64,000 nt of DNA from Actinomadura barringtoniae (GTDB lineage: Bacteria > Actinomycetota > Actinomycetes > Streptosporangiales > Streptosporangiaceae), in the NCBI RefSeq assembly GCF_017573505.1, contig NZ_JAGEOJ010000012.1, forward strand, positions 248,001-312,000. Reading direction: 5' to 3'. The first letter of the stretch is position 1. Each line of letters opens with the position of its first letter. The notes under the pieces are model-generated. The model worked only from the letters and a program-made list of their open reading frames with translations. It was not told where the DNA came from and made no database searches. This document shows positions 41,865 to 50,814 of this stretch, piece after piece. The position numbers and the translations under genes are program-made.

Positions 41865-41961
41865 GGGGACTCCCAGGAAATGAGGTGGCCGCATCATTAG
41901 TACGCCCACGTGACCTGGGTCACTAGGGATTTGGTGATGACCTTACGGAGAGGCTTTGTCA

Positions 41962-43671
41962 TCAACCGCGTAGGGCGGATATGACCACGGGGGGAATCCA
42001 GAGGGCGCTGGGGTCGACGGCGTACTGGGTCACCCGGCGCGAGGTGCGGTGGGCCGTTTTGTTGTTCACGAACCACGGAGGCTTGGGCGAGAGCGTCCAT
42101 TCGCCCTTGAGGAGGGCGCGGGGCATCGGGCGGAAGGGGCCTCGGATGATGGTCCGTTCGATGTCGTTCAGGAGGAAGGCGTTGTGGCTGGCGCCTATGC
42201 CGCTTCCCACGTCGTGAAGCTCATGGCCGGGGAAGGCACCCCAGTTCGCTCGGGGGGTGAGGTAGCCGACGGACGTCCAGGCGTTGACGGCGACCGTGCC
42301 GTAGCGGAGGGCTACGAGGGCTTCGTCGAACTGCTTGCCGAGGGCGGCGATGGTGCGGGGGTGAATGATGAGGTTCACGCCCAGGGTGCCGGCCAGGCCT
42401 TCGTTGCAGAACGCTATGGCGGACTCTAGGAAGTCTTGGGGTGAGTCGCCGGGGAGGGACGTGACTCCCTGGACGGGGGCGAAGCACTCGGTCTGGAAAA
42501 GGGGCTCGGTGGGGTTGAGGGGGTCCAGGTTGGGCGCGAAGAGACGGCCGCCTTCCAGGAGCTCCGCCTCGGGGTGCATGGTGGCGGCCTTCTGAACGCG
42601 GTCCTCGGCGCCTGGGTAGTAGGACGGGCGCTGGGGAGCGGACTGGAGGGCCTTACGGAGGGCGGCCAGGAAGGCGGCCGACTGGTTCCAGGAGTCGGGG
42701 AGAACGACTATCTGGGACGCGGTGCAGTTGAAGCCGCCGTTGTGGAGTTTCTGCGTCGCCACGTGCGCGGCCTGGAAGTTCAGGTCCGCTGACGACCACG
42801 GGCCGGGGACCACGACCGTCGCGCCTACACCGCCCAGTTCGCTGGTGATGGGCTTCTCGAGGATGGGCGTCCTGTTGAGCTTGCGGCGGGAGCCCTCCAG
42901 GCCGGGGCCGAAGACGATGGCGTCGTGGGCGGCGTTGCTGCCGGTGATGTGGATCGCCGAGACCAGGTCGTGCGAGGTGAGGTGCGCGCCGAGCTTGGCG
43001 TCGCCGGTGGTCAGCGCCACGAAGTGCTGCTTGATGAACGGCTCGAAGATGTGCTCGAGGATCGGCAGCATGTAGTCGTTGACCGGGTTCAGCTTGCACA
43101 GCACGACCGAGTTGGCGGCGTAGAGCTTGTAGAGAACGTCCAGGGGCGCGGTGGCGTTGATGTTGCCCGCGCCGAGCACCAGGTAGACGCCGTCGGCGGG
43201 TGTCTGCGAGAGGAGCTTGTGCGCCTGGCGTTCGCGGGCTTCGGCCTCAGTGACGCCGGGACGCAGCCAGAGTTCGGCGCTGAAGCCGCTCAGGAAGAGG
43301 CGGTCGGGCAGGTCGTGCGGCAGCGCGCGGATCGCCAGGCGGCCGTCGGGGCGGGTGCGGATCTTCACGCCTTTGAGGGGGTCTGCGCCGTCGGCGAGGT
43401 GGCCCACGGTCTCGGCGAGCGCGCCGAGGTAGGTGAGCATGGCGTACGGGCCGGTCAGCCATTCTTCACCGGCGAGCGGCGACTTGATCGAGATGCCCTT
43501 GGCATTGCAGGCCTCGTTCACCCAGTGCTCGGCGATCGGTCCCACGAGCTCTCGCGAACGGAGGAGTAGGTCGCGCTTCTCGGCAAGGGATGTCCTGGCC
43601 CAGGCGGCGGACTGGCCGTGCAGGGCCTCCAGCTGGCGGTCGACCTGCATCGTCGCGGTGCTCGTGGTCAA
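41962..43671 (-). CDS. Aldehyde dehydrogenase family protein
   Basis: The 569-residue protein has the ALDH core with catalytic Cys316 (GGFNCTASQ) and general base Glu278 (TSELGG). The NAD pocket (LVLGAGNINATAPLDV, LCKLNPVNDYM, IHITGSN) is present. It is longer than the usual 480-500 residues, with extra sequence at both ends, so it belongs to the broad unclassified ALDH group that may act on long acyl aldehydes. A TTG at 43671 with GGGAGGG eight bases upstream fits best; the frame extends to 43827. Substrate unknown. Confidence 0.85.
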   Translation of the reverse strand: MTTSTATMQVDRQLEALHGQSAAWARTSLAEKRDLLLRSRELVGPIAEHWVNEACNAKGISIKSPLAGEEWLTGPYAMLTYLGALAETVGHLADGADPLKGVKIRTRPDGRLAIRALPHDLPDRLFLSGFSAELWLRPGVTEAEARERQAHKLLSQTPADGVYLVLGAGNINATAPLDVLYKLYAANSVVLCKLNPVNDYMLPILEHIFEPFIKQHFVALTTGDAKLGAHLTSHDLVSAIHITGSNAAHDAIVFGPGLEGSRRKLNRTPILEKPITSELGGVGATVVVPGPWSSADLNFQAAHVATQKLHNGGFNCTASQIVVLPDSWNQSAAFLAALRKALQSAPQRPSYYPGAEDRVQKAATMHPEAELLEGGRLFAPNLDPLNPTEPLFQTECFAPVQGVTSLPGDSPQDFLESAIAFCNEGLAGTLGVNLIIHPRTIAALGKQFDEALVALRYGTVAVNAWTSVGYLTPRANWGAFPGHELHDVGSGIGASHNAFLLNDIERTIIRGPFRPMPRALLKGEWTLSPKPPWFVNNKTAHRTSRRVTQYAVDPSALWIPPVVISALRG

Positions 43672-43856
43672 CTGAGCATCCCTCCCCCAACCCGGACTTC
43701 TCACGGGTCTTGTCATTTTCACGCAGATTCTGCCTATCAGATCATCACAAAAAGCACATTGTTTGATACTGAGGCGAGTGACAAGTCGAAAAAGAGTCCT
43801 GTTAGGGCACTGACAAACGGCGCACACGGGCAGATCGCGCGTGCTAAGAGAAACGC

Positions 43857-44117
43857 ATGAGCGAGGAGAGGGACTCCAGATATGCGGTCGGGAGGCTCAC
43901 ACCCGCGAGGATTCGCGGCGTGCTGTTCAGTACCACGCGCCTGCGGCCCGGCTACGACGCCCAGGAGGTCGACCGGTTCCTGGACCGGGCCGAGCACGAG
44001 CTCACGCGGCTGATCCGCGAGCGCGACGAGGCGCTCGCCGAGGCGGCCCGCAGGCGGGAGGACGCCGCCCGGCGGCGCGCGTATCGGCTCGAGGGGCGCG
44101 AGCGGCCGGCGCCCTAA
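43857..44117 (+). CDS. Short DivIVA-domain protein
   Basis: The 86-residue protein is little more than one DivIVA-like repeat: LTPARIRGVLFSTTRLRPGYDAQEVDRFLDRAEHEL, then a basic coiled tail. Full DivIVA/Wag31 proteins of polar growth have long coiled coils, so this is a minimal relative that may localise to curved membrane or pair with another DivIVA. The gap upstream (43672-43856) is AT-rich and presumably holds both divergent promoters. Confidence 0.85.
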   Translation: MSEERDSRYAVGRLTPARIRGVLFSTTRLRPGYDAQEVDRFLDRAEHELTRLIRERDEALAEAARRREDAARRRAYRLEGRERPAP

Positions 44118-44557
44118 TCGCGCGGGCGTTTGTTGTCGACGTTGCCACTCAAGATCGAGAGGAGACCGGGCAGTTCCGCCACGGTGTGATCAGGTAGACC
44201 GGCCACGGTCTCCTCGGCGAGGTCGCACCACATTTCCTTGACCCGGCCCGCCAGCGCCACGCCGCTGTCGGTGAGTTCGACGATGCTGGCGCGCTTGTCG
44301 GACGGCGCCGGGCCGCGGCGTACGTGCCCGGACGCCTCGAGCTTGCGGGTCATGAGGGTGACGCTGGGCGGCTCGATGCTCAGCGCCTCGCTGAGCTTGG
44401 CCTGGATCATCGGGCCGGTACGAGCCAGCTCCAGCAGCAGCGCCTCCTGGCCGGGATGCAGGCCGAGCGGGGCCAGCAGCGCCGCCGCGCGGGCCCGATG
44501 GCGCAGGGTCAGCAGGCGAATGGCCTGGTTGAGGGTGTCCGCCTGGTCGAAGTCCAC
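44114..44557 (-). CDS. MarR-family transcriptional regulator
   Basis: The 147-residue winged-helix repressor has QAKLSEALSIEPPSVTLMTRKLEASGHVRRGPAPSDKRASIVELT, the MarR recognition helix and wing. It is divergent from a WrbA-like quinone reductase and an MFS exporter, with an elaborate palindrome between, so it probably represses both and itself. It responds most likely to a quinone, phenol or drug. Convergent end overlaps divIVA-domain gene by four bases. Confidence 0.92.
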   Translation of the reverse strand: MDFDQADTLNQAIRLLTLRHRARAAALLAPLGLHPGQEALLLELARTGPMIQAKLSEALSIEPPSVTLMTRKLEASGHVRRGPAPSDKRASIVELTDSGVALAGRVKEMWCDLAEETVAGLPDHTVAELPGLLSILSGNVDNKRPRD

Positions 44558-44572
44558 GAGATCCGCACTCCC

Positions 44573-44625
44573 TTGACAAATTGGTTACGCGCATAACATT
44601 ATGCGGCTAACGTTATCCGCGTAAC
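44573..44625. promoter_or_regulatory. Promoter and overlapping MarR operators
   Basis: TTGACA (44573-44578) followed after 18 bases by CATTAT (44597-44602) looks like a housekeeping promoter for the quinone reductase gene. Overlying it, GTTACGCGCATAAC (44584-44597) and GTTATCCGCGTAAC (44612-44625) are inverted at 13 of 14 positions. An inner CATAACATTATG adds a second centre. A dimeric MarR protein on these sites would block polymerase. Confidence 0.75.
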
Positions 44626-44654
44626 TAATCCTACGCAAGATCCAGGGAGCCCGC

Positions 44655-45320
44655 ATGACCTCCACGCTCGCGACGGCCGCGAAGGTCGCCGTCATCTACT
44701 ACAGCGCGACGGGCACCGTGCACGCCCTCGCCCAGGCCGTCGCCGAAGGCGCCGCCTCCGCGGGCGCCACCGTACGGCTGCGGCGGGTCGCCGAACTGGC
44801 GCCCGACAGCGCGATCGACGAGAACCCGCAGTGGCGGCAGCACGTGGACGGCGCCGCGGCCTCGGTCGCCGAGGCATCGCTTGCCGACCTCGCCTGGGCC
44901 GACGCGTTCGCGTTCGGAACGCCGACGCGCTTCGGCACGCCGGCCGCCCAGCTCAAGCAGTTCATCGACCAGGCGGGCGGGCTGTGGCGGGAGGGCAGGC
45001 TGGCCGACAAGCCGGTGACGGCCTTCACCTCCGCCTACAACAGGCACGGCGGCAACGAGGCCACGATCCTGTCACTGGGCAACGTCTTCTACCACTGGGG
45101 CTCGCTGATCGTCCCGCCCGGCTACACCGACCCGGCCGTGTACGCCGCGGGCGGCAACCCCTACGGCGCGTCCGCCAGCGGCGGCGGCTTCGACGACGCG
45201 GCACTCGACGCGGCGCGGCACCAGGGCCTGCGCCTCGCCGAGATCACCAACCGGCTGCTGGGAAACAACCGCGCCGCCGACGAGACCCTGGTCGGAGCCA
45301 CCTCGCAGGTCGCGTCATGA
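44655..45320 (+). CDS. wrbA: NAD(P)H:quinone oxidoreductase, WrbA-like flavodoxin
   Basis: The 221-residue flavodoxin-fold enzyme has the FMN phosphate loop YYSATGTVHALA, a middle DAFAFGTPTRFG and the WrbA end HQGLRLAEITNRLL. These enzymes reduce quinones by two electrons, protecting against redox cycling. The C-terminal tail after NRLLG is typical. It is co-transcribed with the MFS gene (ATGA overlap at 45317), so the operon combines quinone detoxification with export under the divergent MarR. Confidence 0.9.
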   Translation: MTSTLATAAKVAVIYYSATGTVHALAQAVAEGAASAGATVRLRRVAELAPDSAIDENPQWRQHVDGAAASVAEASLADLAWADAFAFGTPTRFGTPAAQLKQFIDQAGGLWREGRLADKPVTAFTSAYNRHGGNEATILSLGNVFYHWGSLIVPPGYTDPAVYAAGGNPYGASASGGGFDDAALDAARHQGLRLAEITNRLLGNNRAADETLVGATSQVAS

Positions 45321-46729
45321 CGACCATCAGCACTACGCCCCGCCGCGCGCGAGCGAACGCGAGCCGCGCCTGGACGATCCTGGCGCTGGCGTGCGCCTGC
45401 CAGTTCATGGTGATCCTGGACTCGTCGATCGTGAACGTCGCGCTCCCCTCGGTCGACCGGGACCTCGGCTTCTCCGACACCGGCCTGGCCTGGGTGGTGA
45501 ACGGCTACCTGCTCACGTTCGCCGGCTTCATGCTGCTCGGCGGGCGCGCGGCCGACCTGTTCGGTCCGCGCCGGATGCTGGCCGGCGGGCTGGCCGTCTT
45601 CTCCGCCGCGAGCCTGGTCGGCGGCCTGGCCAACACCGCGGAGATCCTGGTCGCCGCGCGCGTCGCGCAGGGCATGGGCGCCGCGATGATGGCCCCGGCG
45701 ACACTGGTCGTGATCAACACCCACTTCACCGAGGAAAGCGCGCGAGCCCGGGCTTTCGGCGCCTGGTCGGCGGCGGGCGGCGTCGGCGGGATGGCGGGCG
45801 CGGTCGCGGGCGGCGCCATCACCACCGGCCTGTCCTGGCGCTGGGTCTTCCTCATCAACGTCCCGATCGGCGCGGTCCTGATCGTGATGGCGCTGGCGTA
45901 CCTGGCGGCGACACGGACCGGCGAAAGGCAGTCGCTCGACGTCGTCGGCGCGGTCACCGGAACGGCGGGCCTGGCGGCGCTGATCTACGGGGTCATGCGG
46001 AGCGCCGACCACGGCTGGACGTCCGCGCAGGCCCTCGTGCCGGTCGCGGGCGGGCTGCTCCTGCTCGGCGTCTTCACCGCCGTCGAAGCGCGCGGCGCCC
46101 GCAACCCGATCCTGCCGCTCCGGCTGTTCCGGATCCGGGGTGTGGCGGTCGGCAGCGGCATGCTCCTGCTGTTCGGCGGTGTCGCCATCGCGATGTGGTA
46201 CTTCACCTCGCTGTTCCTGCAGGACGTTCTGCACTACAGCGCGCTCAAGGCGGGACTCGGGCAGACACCGGCGGCGGTGACGTTCATGCTGGTCGCGCGC
46301 CAGGCCGCCGCGCTGCTGCCACGTGCCGGTGTACGGGCACTCGTGCTGGCGGGATGCGCCTGCTTCGTCGTCGGTTTCGGCTGGCTCGCCCAGGCGAGCG
46401 CCGGCAGCGGCTACGTGACCAGCGTGCTCGGGCCGACGCTCATCATCGCGGTCGGCATCGGACTGACGTTCCCGACCTTCATGGCCGCGGCGACCGCCGA
46501 CGCTCCCGAGGGCGAGGTGGGCATCGTCGGCGGCGTCGCCGCCACCGCCAACCAGGTGGGCGGGTCGATCGGGCTGGCCGTTCTCGCGACGGTCGCCAGC
46601 GCGACGGCGGACGGGGACTCTCCCGCCGCGCTCGCCTCGGGCTACGACCGGGTCTTCCTGATGGCGGCCGGTCTCGCCGTGGCGATCGCGCTGGTCAGCC
46701 TGCTGCTGCCGCGACGCCAGAACGGCTGA
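45317..46729 (+). CDS. MFS drug exporter, DHA2 (14-helix) family
   Basis: The 470-residue transporter has the DHA2 motifs: antiporter-type LDSSIVNVALPSV in helix 1, GRAADLFGPRR between helices 2 and 3, and WRWVFLINVPIG in helix 5. Fourteen membrane segments are predicted. Proton-driven efflux of hydrophobic drugs or quinones is the family role. Start at ATG overlapping the wrbA stop. The divergent MarR presumably controls both. Confidence 0.92.
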   Translation: MTTISTTPRRARANASRAWTILALACACQFMVILDSSIVNVALPSVDRDLGFSDTGLAWVVNGYLLTFAGFMLLGGRAADLFGPRRMLAGGLAVFSAASLVGGLANTAEILVAARVAQGMGAAMMAPATLVVINTHFTEESARARAFGAWSAAGGVGGMAGAVAGGAITTGLSWRWVFLINVPIGAVLIVMALAYLAATRTGERQSLDVVGAVTGTAGLAALIYGVMRSADHGWTSAQALVPVAGGLLLLGVFTAVEARGARNPILPLRLFRIRGVAVGSGMLLLFGGVAIAMWYFTSLFLQDVLHYSALKAGLGQTPAAVTFMLVARQAAALLPRAGVRALVLAGCACFVVGFGWLAQASAGSGYVTSVLGPTLIIAVGIGLTFPTFMAAATADAPEGEVGIVGGVAATANQVGGSIGLAVLATVASATADGDSPAALASGYDRVFLMAAGLAVAIALVSLLLPRRQNG

Positions 46730-46869
46730 AGGGTCTGGCGGGAGCAGAGCGACGACTGAGGTACGACGGCGGCCGGTGATGGCCAGTCGGGCATACGCGA
46801 GGGTTATTCACATTCGGGCGACTCCGGCCTACCTTCAGGCCACCCCCCGTTGTGGAAGGAGCGCAGACC

Positions 46870-48462
46870 GTGGCCTCCCACCCCCTCAGAACACTGGCCA
46901 TCGCCGGCACGCTCGTCACCGGCCTGTTCGCCGCCGCCCCAGCCCACGCCAACACCAACGCCGCAGCCCAAGCCCGAGCAACGCAGGCGATCCAGCCCCT
47001 CCCCGCCGACCTCGAGCAGATCCGGGCCGCCGAAGCCCAGCAGCTCTACGGCAGCCCGGACATCCGCCCCATGCAGGACCGCAAGACCGGCGTCATCACC
47101 ATGGGCGACAGCGAGATCTCCGGGGAGGGCGCCGGCAACTACGAGCCCGGCACCCACCAGGACAGCCCGCTCAACTACTGCGACCGCTCCAAGGACCAGG
47201 CCGTCTGGCGGCTGACGATCTCGGCGGACGTCCGCTACAACGTCGCCTGCTCCGGCGCGACGCCCGACAACCTCCGGTACGGCGGATCGCACCAGTGGAC
47301 CGAGATCAACCAGGGTGACAACCTCGCGATCAAGGCCCGGAACACCCACCTGAAGCTGCTCTGGGTGGTCGTCGGTGCGAACGGTGACGGCACCATCCAG
47401 TTCGGCCCGGTCGCGACCGACTGCGCCAAGCGCCGCATTCTCCTCCAGGGCCCGTGCTGGCCGACGTACACCGACACCTGGGCCACCCGCGTCACCGGGA
47501 GCAGGCAGCAGGTCGCGGCCACGCTCACCAACATCAAGCAGACGATGGCCGACGCCGGTTACACCGCGAGCGACTACCAGCTGGCCGTCATGTCCTACCC
47601 CTCCCCCGGCGGCCCTGACGTCGAGGACAATCCCAACTTCCCCGGCTGGTACGCCGGAGGCTGCACGCTTTACCTGGCCGACGCGGCGTTCGCCCGCAAC
47701 AAGGCCGTCCCCCTCTTCGAACGCGGCATTCGCGGCGCGGCGGCGGACGCGAACGTTCGCTACCTGGACGCGAGCCGTCTCTTCCACGGGCATGGCGTCT
47801 GCGATGACGTTCCCTGGGCACGCGGCGTCTACATCGAGAACGGCAACATCTTCGACGAGAACGCGGCACGCCAGTCCCTGCACCCGAACGCGAGCGGGCA
47901 CGGCGCGTTCGCCCAGTGCATGTCGCAGTTCTACGCCTCCGGCTGGCAGCAGGCGACCTGCGTGGACCCGGCGAGCACGAACAACGCCAAGCTCTACAAC
48001 GGCCTCATGAGCTTCAACCAGCTGCACTCCGAGTCCGGCAAGTGCGTGGACGCCCACGGCTACGACTCACGCAACGGAACGGCGCTGGCCGCGTGGAACT
48101 GCCACGGCGGGCGCAATCAGGGGTTCTTCTACGACTCCACCAACCAGACCCTCAACGTGGAGTTGTCCCAGGACCGCTGCATCGACGCCAACGGCGGAAC
48201 GATCGCGGCGGGCACCAACGAGATCCTCTACAACTGCGCCGCGTCCGCCAACCAGAAATGGACGTTCGACGGGAAGCTCATCCATCCCAAGGGGCACACC
48301 GACCTCTGCCTGGGATTCACCTCGACCGCCGACAACGCGAGCCTCCAGCTCATGGCCTGCAACGCGGCGGACACCAAACAACGCTGGGCCTTCGAGACCC
48401 GCGCCTTCCCCAGCCCCGTCGGCTACAACCACGACGACTTCATAGGGTCACGGGTCTACTAA
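46870..48462 (+). CDS. Secreted SGNH hydrolase with ricin-type lectin domain
   Basis: The 530-residue protein has a signal peptide (MASHPLRTLAIAGTLVTGLF, cleaved near AHA) and an SGNH catalytic domain with GDSEISGEG (Ser block), WVVVGANGD and LHPNASGHG (His block). A C-terminal beta-trefoil ricin-B domain follows (about 400-520: GKCVDAHGYDSRNGTALAAWNC, DRCIDANGG, DLCLGFTS). It probably deacetylates or de-esterifies a polysaccharide held by the lectin. GTG 46870 has AGGAG at a spacing of eight; the frame extends to 46852. It has many Cys, so it is disulfide-bonded in the medium. Confidence 0.88.
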   Translation: MASHPLRTLAIAGTLVTGLFAAAPAHANTNAAAQARATQAIQPLPADLEQIRAAEAQQLYGSPDIRPMQDRKTGVITMGDSEISGEGAGNYEPGTHQDSPLNYCDRSKDQAVWRLTISADVRYNVACSGATPDNLRYGGSHQWTEINQGDNLAIKARNTHLKLLWVVVGANGDGTIQFGPVATDCAKRRILLQGPCWPTYTDTWATRVTGSRQQVAATLTNIKQTMADAGYTASDYQLAVMSYPSPGGPDVEDNPNFPGWYAGGCTLYLADAAFARNKAVPLFERGIRGAAADANVRYLDASRLFHGHGVCDDVPWARGVYIENGNIFDENAARQSLHPNASGHGAFAQCMSQFYASGWQQATCVDPASTNNAKLYNGLMSFNQLHSESGKCVDAHGYDSRNGTALAAWNCHGGRNQGFFYDSTNQTLNVELSQDRCIDANGGTIAAGTNEILYNCAASANQKWTFDGKLIHPKGHTDLCLGFTSTADNASLQLMACNAADTKQRWAFETRAFPSPVGYNHDDFIGSRVY

Positions 48463-48506
48463 GACCACTGATCAAGCCACCCAAATCGCCGGTGTATCTT
48501 CCAGGC

Positions 48507-49778
48507 ATGGCGAACGAGCCCAGGCGGGCGGAGCAGGTAGGAACGGCTGCCGCCATGGGCGCACTGGCCGGAGCCGCTCTCGGCGCCGGGCGCGGCCGAA
48601 AGGGCACCGCGCTCGGCGCCCTGGCGGGTGCGGTCGGTCTCGGCGCGGTCGAGGCCGTCGCCCGCGCCCGGCAGAAGCCGAACGAGATCCCGGCCATCTG
48701 GGCGCGGATCGCGGCCAGCGGGGCCGTCGCGGCCCCGCTCGGCTGGGTCGCCGGACGGCTCGGCGCCGGGCCGATGCTCACGAGCGTCGCCGCCGGATCG
48801 GCCGCCGGGGCCATGGGTCTGCGCCCGCAGAAGGTCGCGTTCGGCCCGCTGGTCGGCGCCGCCACCGGCCTGGCCCTCCGCAACCGAGGCGACAACCGAG
48901 GCAACGCCGCCGTGGCGGCCGCGACCGCGGTGGTCGCCTACCGCACGCTCGCCGCGCTGATCTTCCGCGACCCCCAGGTCAGCCTGCTGGCCGAACGGGT
49001 CGCCGCCGAGGACCTGCCGTTCGTCGTGCCGCTCGAGGCGCACGGACGCTACGTCGGAACCGGCTACGTGGCCCGCCTGGCCGAGGTGCTCGGCGGCACG
49101 TACACCAAGGAAGCACCCGACGTCGGCATCGTCGCCTCGATCGACGAGCTCGCGGGACCGGACTTCGACCCTGCCGACGTCGATCCGCTCGTCCGGGAGT
49201 TCTACGAGCACACGACCCGCTTCGCGCTCGACATCGTCCCCGAGTGGCGCCTTTGGGTCCGCCCCGGCTACCTGCTCTACCAGAACCTGGTGGCCAAGCC
49301 GCTCGGCCAGGCCAGCGTTCCGATGAACCAGCGCGAGGCCCAGCGCGGCGTGGTCGGCCGGATCGACACGATCACGCAGGAGGGCAAGGACGCCCCGACC
49401 CTCCGCGGCTGGATCCGTTCCTACAGCGACAACGACGAGCCGATCTACGTCGGCGTCTACACGACCTACCGGCACGAGGGCCGCGGCTACGTCAGCGTCG
49501 GCTTCCCGCTCCCCCAGGCCAGTTTCACCGCGACGCTCGCGCCGTACGCGCGGCCGGGCGGCGGGCTCGTCCTGACCAGCAAGAGCGACCTGGACCAGCC
49601 GGGCCACTACCTGACCTTCATCGACGCCGAGTCGCAGGAGCTCACCGCGGCCGCCGTGCACGGCTTCGCCGAGAGGCTCGACGTCTACGTGCAGGACGGG
49701 GAGCTGCGCGCCGAGCACGCCTTCTCGGTCTTCGGGCTGCCCTTCCTCGTCCTCCACTACACGATGGAACGCAAGTAG
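48507..49778 (+). CDS. Hypothetical protein with glycine-zipper N-terminus
   Basis: The 423-residue protein has a first 130 residues of Gly/Ala-rich zipper repeats (GALAGAALGAGRG, GALAGAVGLGAVEAV, AGSAAGAMGLRP, GAATGLAL) that could pack as membrane helices. The following 290 residues form a soluble domain with EFYEHTTRFALDIVPEW, RPGYLLYQNLVAKPLGQASVPMNQ and DAPTLRGWIRSY. I know similar actinomycete hypotheticals but no function. A TATCTT element lies nine bases before the ATG, so the start may be leaderless. It is a membrane-associated candidate of unknown role. Confidence 0.7.
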   Translation: MANEPRRAEQVGTAAAMGALAGAALGAGRGRKGTALGALAGAVGLGAVEAVARARQKPNEIPAIWARIAASGAVAAPLGWVAGRLGAGPMLTSVAAGSAAGAMGLRPQKVAFGPLVGAATGLALRNRGDNRGNAAVAAATAVVAYRTLAALIFRDPQVSLLAERVAAEDLPFVVPLEAHGRYVGTGYVARLAEVLGGTYTKEAPDVGIVASIDELAGPDFDPADVDPLVREFYEHTTRFALDIVPEWRLWVRPGYLLYQNLVAKPLGQASVPMNQREAQRGVVGRIDTITQEGKDAPTLRGWIRSYSDNDEPIYVGVYTTYRHEGRGYVSVGFPLPQASFTATLAPYARPGGGLVLTSKSDLDQPGHYLTFIDAESQELTAAAVHGFAERLDVYVQDGELRAEHAFSVFGLPFLVLHYTMERK

Positions 49779-49839
49779 CCCGCCGAGCAGCCGCCAAGCA
49801 GCTCGCCAGGCAGCTCGTCGAGAAGCTCGCTCAGGCGGG
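49779..49839. terminator. Imperfect bidirectional hairpin between convergent genes
   Basis: CCCGCCGAGC (49779-49788) pairs with GCTC-A-GGCGGG (49829-49839) with one bulge. The loop carries three near-copies of CAGCTCG. It covers the 52-base gap between the convergent genes and reaches the ROK kinase stop. Confidence 0.4.
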
Positions 49840-50754
49840 GGTGGGGGACTCGAACTGGGCGGTCGGCAGGGCGCTGCGGGCGGCGCCGAGCAGTCCGGCG
49901 GATCGGCCGAGCTCGAACGGCACGACGGTCAGCCGGCGCACATAGCCAAGCGTCAGGAACCCGTCCAGGTGCTTGCGCAGCGGCGCGAACAGCACCTCGC
50001 CGGCGGCCGAGACGCCGCCGCCGATCACGACGCGGTCCAGGTCGCACAGCGCGGCCGTGGCGGCGATCCCGCGGGCCAGCGCCTGCGCGCCCCGATCGAA
50101 CGCGGCCAGAGCGACCGCGTCCCCGCGCGCGGCATCAGCCGACAGCGCGCGAGCGTCAGGACCGGTCCACCCCTGCGACTGAGCCCACCGGACCATCGAC
50201 GGACCGCTCGCATAGGCCTCGACGCACCCGGTGGCGCCGCACGAGCACAGCGGCCCGGCGGGGTCGGCGACGACGTGCCCGATGTGCCCGGCGTTCCCGC
50301 TCGGGCCGGCGTACGCCTCGCCGTTGAGAACGAGACCGCCCCCGACGCCCGTGGACACCACGATCCCGAGCATCGCCTCGACGCCACGGCCCGCGCCGAG
50401 CCAGTGCTCGCCGAGCGCCGCCGCGATGCCGTCGCCGACCAGCACGGACGGGACGCCGGGCATGATGGCGCCGACCAGATCGAGCAGCGGGAAGTCCCGC
50501 CAGGCGGTGATGTTGACCGGGCTGACGCGGCCGCGCGGCGGGTCGACCGGGCCTGCCGAGGCGAGCCCTATCGCGCGTGGTGACGCACCGTCGGCCACCG
50601 AGGTGAGCAGCCCGCGCATCGCCTCCTCCAGGAGAGGCCGGGTGGCGGGGGTGGCGACTTCGGACTGGCGGTGCACCTGCCCGTCGGCGCCCACCAGACC
50701 GGCGCTGATTTTGGTGCCGCCGATGTCCACGGCGAGCACGACGTCATGGTCCAT
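49831..50754 (-). CDS. ROK-family sugar kinase
   Basis: The 307-residue protein has the ATP phosphate loop AVDIGGTKISAGLV, catalytic Asp region VLVGDGIAAALGE, and the ROK zinc site (GHIGH, then CSCGATGCVEAY). It phosphorylates a hexose such as glucose, mannose, fructose or N-acetylglucosamine in the cytoplasm. The gene follows the ROK repressor in the same direction (60 bases) and is near the sugar importer and phosphomannose isomerase, so mannose or fructose are the likely substrates. Confidence 0.92.
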   Translation of the reverse strand: MDHDVVLAVDIGGTKISAGLVGADGQVHRQSEVATPATRPLLEEAMRGLLTSVADGASPRAIGLASAGPVDPPRGRVSPVNITAWRDFPLLDLVGAIMPGVPSVLVGDGIAAALGEHWLGAGRGVEAMLGIVVSTGVGGGLVLNGEAYAGPSGNAGHIGHVVADPAGPLCSCGATGCVEAYASGPSMVRWAQSQGWTGPDARALSADAARGDAVALAAFDRGAQALARGIAATAALCDLDRVVIGGGVSAAGEVLFAPLRKHLDGFLTLGYVRRLTVVPFELGRSAGLLGAARSALPTAQFESPTPA

Positions 50755-50814
50755 GAACGATTCCTTGGTCTGTGAGCGGCGGGTGAGGGACGGGAGGCAA
50801 CGCGACCGCTCCGG

